A model generated the notes under the pieces. The model was given only the letters and a program-made list of their open reading frames with translations. It was not told where the DNA came from and searched no databases. From Diploscapter coronatus (taxonomy: Eukaryota; Nematoda; Chromadorea; Rhabditida; Rhabditidae): a stretch of DNA of 64,000 bases. Below, one piece after another: positions 11,399 through 22,599 of this stretch. The DNA lies in contig OZ038423.1 of assembly GCA_964036155.1 (NCBI GenBank), positions 56,373,249 through 56,437,248 of the forward strand. The letters are read 5' to 3'. Position 1 is the stretch's first letter; each line of letters starts with the position of its first letter. The position numbers were made by a program, and so were the translations under genes.

Positions 11399-14300
11399 AT
11401 GCCTCGGCCCGAGAATATCGAGGCTAAATTGGAGGGCCATCTCTATTGTCCATTATGTCAGGGATCGTTCGAAGAACCCTACACTTCTATCTGTTGTATG
11501 AAAACTTGTAAGTTTTCTATAACGCTCATTAAAAATGAAATTTCATGTAGACTTGAAGATATGTCGAGATTGATAATGTTTATAAGATCTATTGGATAAA
11601 ATAAGACTTTTACTTTCAGACTGCCGCGAATGCTACTTCACGAGGATGCAAAAGGAAAGCCGATGCCCCGGCTGCGAGAAGGCGGTTATCCAAAAGGAGG
11701 ATCCTCGGGTACTTTATTCATCGCACCTCCTCATTTATCTTATCACATCTGCTGTCAGTCACCACACCTATTGCGCCAAAACAGGATTTTTGAGACGCTC
11801 CTAGACAAAAATTTCTTCCAAGCCCGCAAAGTACATCCGGTTTTTTGCGTGACTGACTTCTTCGTCGTAAGCTGAAAAATGCATCTTTGATAATTTTTTC
11901 TGAGGTATGAGAAAATAGCTTTGAATTTTAGCTATCCGATGGAATCCACTTCGATTTCCCGAAACTGGAACGAGACACGCTGTACGATGAACTCAGCGAT
12001 ATCATCAAGCCTGAAAGGAAGTTTATCCAGAGGAAACGTGGCAAACGCGGACGCAAGCCAAGGAGTCTCAATTCTGCATCCTACACAGAATTCAAGTAAC
12101 TTTTACTTTAAATTTCGAAAGAAATAAGCAATTTTAGGAGAGAAGCCATTCATCGCGGTGAATTTTACTATGGTCCGGACGATGTTGTCTCGTTCTGTCT
12201 GGAGCATGACCAGAATTTGCCCTCTGACAATGAAGGCGATGGGACTGAGCCAGCGGCGAAGAAGATCAAAGTAGAAGACAAGGACAAACCCTCTACTTCG
12301 ATAGCAGTGAATGATGATGACAAGGTATTTCCTTACTTTTCTTCTGAAAGGTAATAGAATCTCTAGACTGACCTTAAATGGATGACAGAACCGTTTTCTC
12401 TACGGCGTTTCCGTCGATTCCTGCGATGTCCGGCAAAAGCTACTATCGGCCATTTGAAAACGCTATTGAGAACGAAGCTCAGCGTCTCGGAAGCTTGCGG
12501 ATTCGTCTTCAAATACCGATATTATCATGGGGTAACTTTATTCCTTTCAAAACAGCTGATGAAAAGACGTGACTTTAGCCATTGACTGACGAGACATCCC
12601 TCCGCAGCCTTTTGAATCAGCAACCTGCTCATGCTCGCCTCCGATGTCTGCGGATTTTTTTCAAGGTTTCGTTAGCTAGACAAAGAGAAACACCTCCTTC
12701 CCTGGATAAAGAAGCAATGCCTTCGTTGGAGGCGCAATGCGAACCTGACAAAGAGGTTGCACCTGAACTGGTAACATTTCTGAAAAATAAGTTCTCGAAG
12801 ATAGCTGATTTTCAGATTTCTCTGGACAAATCCCTTATTTCTGGTCCTTCTTCGAAGGCTACCGTGTTCATCACTCCTCCAGTTCAGTCGACTCCATTCA
12901 GTGGCGGATGTCCTCAGGGCGCCCCGAGAAAGAGAAGCATTCCAAAGACGAGTCCAGAAGTTACTCCGCCGAATTCGGCAGTAGTCAACAAGCCACAACA
13001 AACCCAACAGCCATCTGGTCAAATGAATACACCGAGAATTCCAATGAATGCTCAACAGGTATTATTCTTTAAAATGTTTATTTCAAAGGGAAATATTCAA
13101 GGGCGCCGTTCTCCAGCACCTTCCATACACTTTGATGTGTCGAGGCGAAATCCCTGCTGCTAGTATGCAGTTACTGCAACAGCTTAGTCCTGAACAGCAG
13201 AGTGACTTGCTGAGGAACGCTGTGAGCGTCCAGCAACAGCAAAACTTGTTCGCTCAGGGGATGAAGCCGCCGAGGATACAGACAACTGCAGCGATGACAC
13301 CTGCTTTGCAAGCTCAGTTGATGCAGAGCAACAAAATGCAACCGCCGGTAAGAATTCTATCTTCTTTCAATTAGTGCGATGGGTTTGTAAATTACAGAAG
13401 TTGCCCGCTCAGACCACATCAACCTCTTCGAGCGCCTCGAAGCCCGCCCCAACTGCTTTGGAGATGCTGCAAGCTGAGGGACAACGAACAGCCCACACTG
13501 TCTCGAAAGGACTCCAGCTGCCAACGACACCAAGTCAATCGGTCAAGCAGAATGTCGTCATCAATGGAGCTCAGAAGCCGCAGAATGAAACACCGAAGCA
13601 GGCGAACCCGATGCAGCAAGCTTACATGATGCCTCCACAGGTACAGAGACAGTTATTTGGGGGGAATTTCAAGCTATTCTGATTCAGATCATGCAAAGAC
13701 TCATCCAACAAGCCCCGCCAGGGACAGTCATTCATCAGAAGCCTGGACAGCCTCTGTCCTTGAGACTACCGAACGGGCAGATTCTCACTCCGCACCCAAT
13801 TCCAGTTCGAATCTTTCTCAAGCTGTCTCTTTCTTCAAAGTCTTATCTTCAGATGAACCACCCAGCAGCGATGATGCAGTTGCAAGCAGCTCAACAGGCA
13901 AGTGGAGCCAATGTCCAGGCGAATCGTTCGAAGCTACTACCGCAAGCAGGACAAAATGGAGCTCTAAATCCTGCTCAAGGAGGATCGCCCAATCCATCTC
14001 TGAAGCTGCCAGTGGCCACGATTCCGAGATCGTCGACGCAAGTTGCTGCGACGATCATGACTCTGCCTTTGCCTACGAACCCCACCAGTTCCACATCGCC
14101 GATTTTGGTCCAGAAAGTCGCTCCAACTGGAACGGCGCAGAAGGAGTACAATAAGGTTCGAAATTTTTCGAGGCATTTCTTTAAGTTGAAAACTTATTAG
14201 GTCGTTCAACCCCAGAACGGTCAATCCGTCCACACCGTGCAGCCCCTGATAATGGGAGCTACCACCAGACCGTCGGCCTCGAATCAAGGCGGTCAGCAAC

Positions 14301-15015
14301 ACCAACAGATAATGGTGAAGTCAAATCCTAATCAGTCAGCTGGCCTTTCCGGAAACCCGCATCAATCGAAGCCGAACGGAACTGTAAGTCTTTTGGGAAA
14401 TTCTTCTGATAATCGAAGCAGAATTCTAGGTGACCATAAACGGTGATCATCCCAATTCCTACCCCAAAGCTGTTTCCGCCACACCTCCACCTCGCTTAAC
14501 CGCATCTTCTTCTGTATTAACCGCTCCAAGTGAGAAGAGAGCAGGGTCAGTCCAGCCTCATCCAGTCAGCAGTCCGTTGAGTGGGCAGAACCCTGGGAAT
14601 ACGATGAAATCTCCGGAAACGCCATCGAAAGAAGTAAACGGTCAGAGCGGAAGTTCCTCTCCAGAAAAGCCTCTTTCTTCTCCAACTGTAATTTCCCTTC
14701 TAGGGTTATTCGTTTTCAATATTTATCGTTAAGGTCGACGACTCGATGGACATTTTGACGTTGTCGCAGACGCAAAGACTCCCGCTGGGCAAGGCGCTTC
14801 GGGATTCGTTGAAAGCCTCGAAGAACCACGGTATCAATGTGTTGGAGGGCGTAAAAACAAGTAAGGTAATCCGAATTTTAAAATTTCAGAAAAAAAACAA
14901 GATTTTGAAAGAAAAGTAGCTATTTTTGTCGATTTAGGTTGACGGCGACACCGTTATGCTATCGATGACACCAGAACAATTGGACTTATTCACCGTGAAT
15001 CCAATCAGGACTTGA
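11399..15015 (+). CDS. PCGF (Psc/BMI1-like) Polycomb RING/RAWUL protein with long Q/P/S-rich tail
   Basis: Predicted PRC1 subunit that would pair with a RING1-type E3 ligase to ubiquitinate histone H2A in the nucleus. Sixteen exons with consistent phases: 11399-11507, 11620-11708, 11759-11866, 11932-12095, 12138-12324, 12367-12531, 12579-12770, 12816-13058, 13117-13347, 13398-13640, 13688-13804, 13853-14155, 14201-14383, 14430-14687, 14734-14865, 14938-15015; about 933 aa. A RING finger (residues 17-55) has PCGF spacing: C17, C20, C33, C38, C41, C52, C55. The usual His at position 35 is Lys. A basic stretch (about 134-146) includes GKRGRKPR. The region around DDVVSFCLEHDQN matches the pre-RAWUL segment, and RRFLRCPAKATIGHLKTLLR begins a RAWUL domain (about 232-310). 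About 600 residues of Gln/Pro/Ser-rich sequence follow, then a more ordered C-terminus. The tail recalls Drosophila Psc/Su(z)2. C. elegans mig-32 is a PCGF homologue, but orthology is not established. The exon 9 start (13117) is the least certain boundary. Confidence 0.85.
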
Positions 15016-15291
15016 TTCGATGCAATTATCAAAGAAGGGTATCAAACGGTGAAAGTTTTTCGATCTATATTTTCTTTCTTGCATTTTTAAAATGTTGATT
15101 TATCTTTCAAATGTGATTTTCAAGAGCTGCCAGTGGCGCTAAATCGCAATAGTTTTGTTGATGATTTCAAAACGTTGAATTGTTCTTAATTTTTGAAATC
15201 AGCAATGTTTCAAGCCTTTTTCACATTGCCATCGATTTTCTTCAAAAATCACTTGATTTAACCTCGACTTTATCTCGTCACATGCATTTCC

Positions 15292-15297
15292 ATTAAA
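15292..15297 (+). terminator. Possible variant polyadenylation signal of the PCGF gene
   Basis: ATTAAA about 277 nt after the stop codon. I saw no AATAAA nearer the stop, so this is only a candidate. Confidence 0.25.
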
Positions 15298-15642
15298 GCT
15301 TTCAAGAATTAAATCCTACAAATGTGACCCACTTTCCCATGCCTTTTGTTCAGCTATGTGTAAAAATGAGTCGTTATTAAGAAGAATTATTTATCTTTCT
15401 CAGACTTTTTTGATGAGTTTCAGTAATTCTTCAAACTTTTCTTCTCTACTTTTTCGATTTAGAGAACCGCTTTTCACCTTTTTATTTACAACGGGTTTTT
15501 GTTCGTTTTATTTTCAATGATTGACGCAAAAGTGCTGTATAGTGCATTATCATCCATCGTTATCTCTGAGTGAAATGCCCCCATTGTTCTCTGCGTGTCT
15601 TACAATTCCTCTACTGTATGAGCGTGTTCTGTAGATAAGGAA

Positions 15643-15670
15643 CCGCGACGTGTCGGTCGACGCGACGCGG
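15643..15670. repeat. CpG-rich imperfect inverted repeat
   Basis: The left arm (CCGCGACGTGTCG) and the reverse complement of the right arm (CCGCGTCGCGTCG) match at 11 of 13 positions with a 2-nt gap, in otherwise AT-rich DNA. Confidence 0.5.
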
Positions 15671-18322
15671 TCCGAAATGAGAACGCGCACGATAAAGAAG
15701 GGGAGAAAAGTTTGACAGTTCTAAAGGTCGTTTAGACTAGCAATTAGTTTAGTAATTATTCATTCGCAGCAGAACAATTTAGACCTACTTACAAATGCAA
15801 AAACACGCATTTAATCTGGGAGTTTTTACTTATTTTCGACTTTATACAAATGTATTATAAGATGTTGACATAATTTATACGAATTTCGAGGAAGTAAAGA
15901 TTTTGATTTATAAAATATTCAAACGCAAATTAAAAATTGCACGCAATGCACTAAAATTAATTTTAAAATTTCATTTCCTAATCAATTAGGAAAACTATAT
16001 AACATCGTAGTATTGTTGCATACGAAATAATAGAAGGTAGGAATTTGAGTTGAGATTATTTCTTCATACTATTTCATATGCTGTGATGCTACAACTTTTC
16101 AAGTTGGTCATTTTTTGCTCAGTATATTTTATTCTTGATCGTTGATACTCGAAAAATCGATATTTTATCGATTTTTTCTGCTCATATTTGACGATTCTGC
16201 CTGAAGAGGTGCTAACGGGAGCCTATGGTGAAGAATGTGTTGGTTGGAAGGAGAGAAAACGATTATTCAATGCATTTGTCACTGGTGGATAGTGAAATAC
16301 CACGGAGGCGGAAATAGCTCGAAAAAATGATAGAGACGAGGGAAGTTAGAAGTGGCACAGAGATAATGGAATTTGAAGAGGAAGGGCAGAGGGGAAAAGA
16401 CGACGATAAATCAATGGGACAACATTGAGGCTGCCGCCAGGTGATGTTTCAGGAAAAGTGAAGGGATTACAAAAATGAATGAACACTTCTCTAATGGAGA
16501 GCAAATTTCTCGAAAAGCGATCATTTCCTCTGAAAAGCGATCAGTCTTTGTAAAAAGATATCTTTCCATGAGAAGTTTTGTCGAATGAAAACATCATTTC
16601 TTGACTTCGTTTTTAGGGTTCAATTTTTCCTTTTGAGATAAGAATCCGATTTTTTAAACTTTGTAAGAAACCAAGTGATTTTCTATTTTTCATAAAGTCA
16701 TAAACGACTTGACACCAACTGTTCTCAAGTACTGTAATATAGAGTTGGTGAGTGACAGTAGGACGTTAGAGAATTAGAAGCTAACGGATCTAGATTGCGC
16801 AGTTTTATTGGGTGCAAGCGCTTTAATCTCGCCGACAAAGTTAATGGTATTTGACAGGGTGGATAACTCAGTTTTTATAACTTCAGAGGTGTTTTTAGAA
16901 ACTGAAATTTCAGCTTTTTAAAATTATGATTCATTAAATTAAAAAGAAAAAAAAACTTTTAATTATACGAAACATAGCCTATCAAATCCTAAAATGAGGG
17001 GTAATGATGTCTATTTTGTTTTCAAAGGAGAAGAACATTACAGTAATCGTCACATAGAAGTTTTTTTGTGTAATTATTTTTGAATTTTCCATTAAGTCTT
17101 CACTTTTTGTAAAAACAAAACATCTCCACGTTTCATTACAACACCTAAAGATAACATAAATCGTGAAAATCAAGATGAAAAGGGGGCGAATTTATGCTGC
17201 TAGCTTTGGGACGTCCTATATTTGTATCTCTACCCAAGATCTATTTTTTCTCTCACTTTTCCGTGCTATTTCTCAATGTCTCATTTCTTTTTTTCTAACT
17301 CTCATTCTTGACCTTTCTCGATCTACAGTTACAGTAATCAATCAAAAACTCGAGGCACTCATAAAACAAATGGTTCAACAATATGCATATTTTTGAATGT
17401 GTTGCATAAAGATCGGTGATTTATTAAATTAGAACAAATTTTAGGAAAAATAAATTCAGTAATCAAATTTTAGATGATCCTCATAGAAAAATTGAGAAAA
17501 AATTCTCAATTTCATTGAAAAATGCTGTTGTTTCAGAGTTATCCTCCTTTGATTTTGTCGATTTTGAGAATTTTAATTCGATACTTCTAACACAGTAATT
17601 TTATCCACAATTCGGTTTTTAAGATTCTCTAAAATTAAGCAGATATGGGAAAAATACGAAAATCTGCCAAAACAGATTTGTGAAACCGTAAGCGTAAAGC
17701 AACAACGAAACGACTGCAAAATGTGCTGAGCAAATATTTCTGATTCAGACAAATTCAGGGAAAACTCCCAGGCGTGCAGTTCATGCTAGAAAGAAACAAT
17801 TTATTCACTCCAAATGGGATTCGAAAAAGAATAAACACGATCGAGATCATCGTAAAGCGGAAAATAATTTTTGATATTCGAGAAGTTATTTGAAAAAATC
17901 TAATTAGAATAAAATTATTAATTTCCGCAAGACAAAATTCTAAAAGAATAACTTTCAGGAGAAAAGTTTGATCTTTATCTTATTGTTTTCTTTTCAAGTT
18001 TTGAATCCTGAAAAAATGCATTCTTCCAAAACTTCCCTGGAAAAATCTATACCTCCGAAAGTTTGTAAAAAAAAAATCTTGGTTTCTGAACCTTGAATTA
18101 TTTATTTTCACGTCATAATGTTCATTTTTTCAAAATTGTTTCATTCTTTCGTTTCTAATTTTCTTGTCGACTTGATGTCATTTTCCGTTGTCGTATTGCG
18201 TAATATTGCACCCTCTTTTTCTTCTTTCTTCCTCCCTTTTATTCACTCGTTCCTACGTTTACCCGCCATTTGCGCTATTTCTCTATCGACCCTCCGACTT
18301 TTAAACATTTATTTTATTTTTT

Positions 18323-18325
18323 CAG
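18323..18325 (+). promoter_or_regulatory. Probable trans-splice acceptor of vms-1
   Basis: TTATTTTTTCAG lies 19 nt before the start codon and is preceded by pyrimidine-rich DNA. This fits an outron and spliced-leader acceptor. Confidence 0.5.
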
Positions 18326-18344
18326 CATACAATTTCCATCGAAA

Positions 18345-21300
18345 ATGCTCGGAAGCTATACCGGTTTGAAGACACGGGATCAGGTAAAAATAGAAATTTA
18401 AAACGTTGAATTTCTCATCTCTAACAATTCTAAAATTTTAATTCTCTGCAAAAGTTGTAGTGAAAATTGAAGGTTTATTTCTAAAAGTAAATCTAACATT
18501 TTCAGCGCTGGCTGAGCGGAGTCGAGCCATTGAACGACGTTTTGCGCCGCAGGGCCGATCCGGAAAATGAAGAGGACGAAGAGTTCTATGATGCCATGGA
18601 GAAATTCGGTAAAATTATGGAATGTTGAAAAGATATTAAATTAAAAAACAAATCCTGAATCCGCAGGACGGGGTGGATGCGGGTTGAAATTTATTCCCAA
18701 ATTTGAAAAGTTTATTAAAAATAAAAAAAAACTCCAGATGATCTATACAAGTGCACAACGTGCGGCGTGAGTTTGGACGTAGATCTGCGGGACTCGATTG
18801 TCGCGCATTATAAATCTGCTTGGCATCGGTAGGCTAAAAAACTCAATTTATAATTATCATGTCAAAATCTTATAATTGTTCCAATTATCCCATAAACCCA
18901 TGAAAGTTGAACATTTAGAAAGAACTTTTATATAATTTGACCCACAAATCTCCTAAAATTAAATATTATGATTTGTTCAGCCACAACGCCAAACTGCTGA
19001 ACCGCGGAAAAGCGCCCCTGCAAGAAGAGGAATTCGACGACTTGTCTGATGGGGAAGCCACGTCGAGCGACGAAAGTTCGAACGAGGAGAGCGAAAATGA
19101 AATCCGGTTTCCGCTTCAGGTAATTTTCTATTTATTTCTTTTTTATATAAAAACTTTTGATAAAATGGAATTTCCTATCTAAAAGTTTGTTTAAAATAAT
19201 AAAATCAAATGAAATTCCAGAACAGCCGACTTTTCTTCGCGCAAAACGATCGGGTCTTTTCGTTGTATCGGTAAAATAGTTTTAAAAAATTTGTTTAAAT
19301 GAGAACTATTCAGCTGCATTCTCCGCGACCTGGAATACGAGGCCTCTTCCAAACTCTTCACGCAGCCACTCGACTGCGTCATACTTCTCCTGAACGGTGG
19401 CCACTTTGCTGGAGGCGTTTTCGAAAAGTATTTTTAAAATTTGATTTTAAAATAGCAAAAAGAAATGATAAAGTTTTCAAGGAAAATAAACATAAAGTAT
19501 GCAAGAAATAAAAATAAAATGAAGCATTCCTAAAAAAATACAAATAATTTCAGTGATCGTCTCATGGAACGCAAGACTTTTCACCGGTACGTCGCCCGTG
19601 CGAAGCAGGGCACGGTCCAGTCGCAACACGACAAAGCCGCCGGAAAGGCACACAGTGCGGGCGCGAATTTGAGGAGGTTTTGTTTTTTTTTTCTAAATTA
19701 AAAGTGCCAATGCAAAAATAATCTTAATTTTAGTTATTTTTGTAAATTTTGATCAATTCTCCTTTGGAATATTGGGAAAGTTTTTTTTTTTAGATTTTGT
19801 TTAAAAGCATACTTGGCAGATTTTCTAATATCGAAAAAATGGATTTCATATTATGGAATTTCTGAAACATGAAAGATATGAAATGAAAAGAGAATAATAC
19901 AAATACTCGTTTTCAGATATAACGAGCAGCAACTTTCTTTCGACATCAGAAGGCTGTTGACCGAGTGGAATTCGGCGCTCATTTCCACGCCGCTGATTTT
20001 CATCCGCTGCGCCAGCTATCAGATGAAACTCTTTCAAGGAGAGGATTCGCCTATCGAGAAGCGAGATAAACGGATCAGGTTTATCTTTTTATTTTAAATT
20101 GTTTCATTTTTGTGCGTTAATTTTTCTCTGAAAATTCTAGAAATGAATAGAAATATTCTCGAATTTTAAGATGAAAAAATAAATGTTCTAGAAACATCCC
20201 GTTCGAGTCGAGAAGACCGACTGTGGATGAGGTGAAGCGCGTCTGGGAGCGCTTGGGCAGAGTGTTCGAGCACGGGTCCCGAGAGGAGTTCTTCAAGAAA
20301 CTTCAGGAAACTAAAGAGTCGCTCAAGAAAAGTAAACCCGCTTTTCTATTACAAACTTTTAAATCTTAGAAAAGGCCACATTTTGCTAAAAAATAAAATT
20401 AGAACTTTTTTTAGAAAAAACCTTTAGGCAAAATCCTGCAAAAGAAGGCCAAAGAGAGGCAGAGACTTCGAACTTTGACGGACAGCGAAGAAGAGCGAGA
20501 TGTGACCGGCGAGAAGGAAATCAAGCAGAAAAGGGTGGGATTTAGAAATAATAAAAATTTGGGAAAAAATAGCGAAAAGATAAAATTTGAACAAAATTAT
20601 AGAGTTTGAAGAAAAAACTTTCAGAAAGATCACCTGAAATCACGCGAGATTCACCATGAAAATGACGAACCGGATCAGTGGCCTTTGTTGGAGGCGGATT
20701 GGAGGAAAAAGGTAAATTTTGAAAGGCGTGCACTTCTATTTTTTTCATAAAAATTGAAAGTAACTTATAAATTTTCTAAATTCCAGCTCTACGCGGCCGC
20801 AAGGGTGAACAACGTGGAAGAGGTCCGAAAACTCGTCGCCGAAAAACAGAACGAGAATTCCGATGAAAATCAGGCTAGAAGAATTTTTGAACGCTGAAAG
20901 TATGGAATTTCAGGCGATCTTGTACCTTCGAAACAGAAGATATCCTCCCGACAATTCGACTCTGTTGCACATCGTCACTCACAAGTGCTTGGATTCGATG
21001 GTGGAGGTAAATTTAGAGAAATGCTAAATTAAGAACTCCTAATAAGTCGCAAGATAAACCTCGTTCGATATATTTGTAGAAGAAGGCGAAATTCAAAAAT
21101 TATTCTTAAAATCCTATAAAATGTCTAAAATAGCATTTTCTTCGAAGAAAAGATTAAATTTAAAGATTGATATTTTAAACGAACTTTCAGTATCTCCTCG
21201 AAATCGGCTGCGATCCGAGCCTGAAAAATGCCGGAGACAAACCGCCTTACGCGATAACCACTGATAAGCAAATCAGGGCGATTTTTGTCGCGTACAGAGA

Positions 21301-22476
21301 GAAGAATCCAGACGAGTGGAATTGGGCAAAGTAGGATTCTTTTTTTCACTTTCAAAAATGCTCAATTTAAAATTTTTAGTGATTTTTTAAGCTTATGAAA
21401 ATCATAGAGTAAACCTTTTTCAATGTGAAATTATGAACAAAAATCGATTTAAGAAAAAATCATGACCAGACGATAAAATTGCTATATTGAAATTTATTTT
21501 AACATTTTCAGATGCCATATCCCCGCACCAATCGTCAAAACGGAAGAACAGCTCCTGAAAGAAGCCGAAAAGAAGAAGGAGAAAAATGTGAAGAAAAAGG
21601 TTGGAGATTTTGAAAATAAAAAAAACAAATTTTTCAGGAGAAACAGCGAGAAAAGAAGGAGGCAGATCGAAAAGAGGAGGAAGAAAAGAAAGCCAGAGAG
21701 GCCTACCTTGGATTGACGGACAGGGAAAAACGAGCGCTGGTGAGTTTGAAAGGGAAATGATAAGCTATCAAAGATAAATGGAATTTGAAATATGCGAAAA
21801 TTCATTGTGATGAAAAGCACCGAGTTGGACAGAAGAGTGAGAAAATTGATGTCTTTTCATTATGCTAAAATCACAACTGCCTAAATGATAGTTGACCGTG
21901 AGATTGAACTAGTGATAAGTTATTGCTAAAGGAAAGAAATGATAAGGCTTTTTATAGAGGGATTTTCCAAATTACTATCTCCTTATATAGTAAGGAATGG
22001 CTGAGAAGCAATAGAAATAGTTCGCGTGAGGCAAAGATGATTTTTTTTTAAGAAAAAGGATGAGATTTTTCGGCGCTTATTTTTGGGGATTGGAGAGGCT
22101 GTTTTGTGAGATAGAACTTTTAGTAGAATTTTGAGAAGCGTTTGAGAGGTCTTATTTATTTTTTGTATTTCGCCTTTTTTCGCGCTGCCGCTTGGTTCAT
22201 TTTTCCGAAGATGAGATACAATTTTTGACCAGTAAATTTTAGGCGGCCGAAAGACGGATGGCCGGACTTTCTTTGATTGGACCAGACGGTGCGGGTGCAC
22301 AACGGTGCATACAGGTATTGTGTATTTACAGGTCGACGATTTTGAGGGTCAAAACGAAATTTCAGTGTGGTGTTTTGATCCAGGGAGCACCATTCGAGTA
22401 CAGTGGCTTTAAATTCTGCAAACCGGCCTGTGTCGCGGCCCATCGGGCCAAAAACCCTCCCCAAAAAGCCATCTAG
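18345..22476 (+). CDS. vms-1: ANKZF1/Vms1 peptidyl-tRNA hydrolase of ribosome quality control
   Basis: Vms1/ANKZF1 releases nascent chains from tRNA on stalled 60S ribosomes in the cytosol and is linked to mitochondrial stress and Cdc48/p97. Eighteen exons: 18345-18383, 18506-18608, 18738-18828, 18981-19119, 19221-19270, 19314-19427, 19554-19676, 19917-20078, 20192-20331, 20428-20534, 20625-20711, 20787-20873, 20914-21006, 21191-21330, 21512-21599, 21638-21739, 22243-22314, 22366-22476; about 615 aa (human 726, yeast 632). Features in order: a C2H2 zinc finger (C53, C56, H71, H77); the VLRF1 hydrolase domain with GGHFAGGVF, KTFHRYVARAKQGTVQ and HSAGANLRRYNE, where Q201 of the GTVQ motif fits the catalytic Gln; ankyrin-like repeats (about 386-490); a Lys/Glu coiled coil (about 500-555); and a C-terminal treble-clef-like zinc motif (C577, C580, C597, C601). 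One intron (20874-20913) must start with GC. The symbol follows the C. elegans orthologue. Confidence 0.92.
20874..20913 (+). other. vms-1: 40-nt GC-AG intron in vms-1
   Basis: The exon ends in AAAATCAG and the next bases are GCTAGAAG. Reading on meets TGA after seven codons. Splicing at the TTTCAG ending at 20913 restores the ankyrin frame exactly in phase 0. No GT donor nearby gives the correct frame. Confidence 0.65.
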
Positions 22477-22591
22477 AATGGCATTTTCGAAGTATTCTTT
22501 CTACTTACTATTTTGTTAGACTTCCGGTGCCTAGGCTTTCTTTCCTTCAAAATGTGATTTCGATTGTTTTGTTATGTCGAATTGATTTCAA

Positions 22592-22597
22592 AATAAA
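22592..22597 (+). terminator. vms-1: Polyadenylation signal of vms-1
   Basis: AATAAA about 116 nt after the vms-1 stop codon and in a T-rich 3' UTR. Confidence 0.7.
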
Positions 22598-22599
22598 TC

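Larger units (their letters stand above)
15016..18322. other. Intergenic region between the PCGF and vms-1 genes
   Basis: About 3.3 kb of AT-rich sequence with no supported exon. It contains the PCGF 3' end (a possible ATTAAA at 15292-15297), a CpG-rich imperfect hairpin at 15643-15670, an AT-rich stretch at 15760-16060, and pyrimidine-rich DNA just before vms-1 (18200-18325), probably its outron. Confidence 0.6.

Noticed and set aside
13657..14154. A 165-codon Ser-rich plus-strand frame overlapping the PCGF tail
   Set aside because: It is a shadow frame of the PCGF exons at 13688-14155, whose own frame carries the consistent splice phases.
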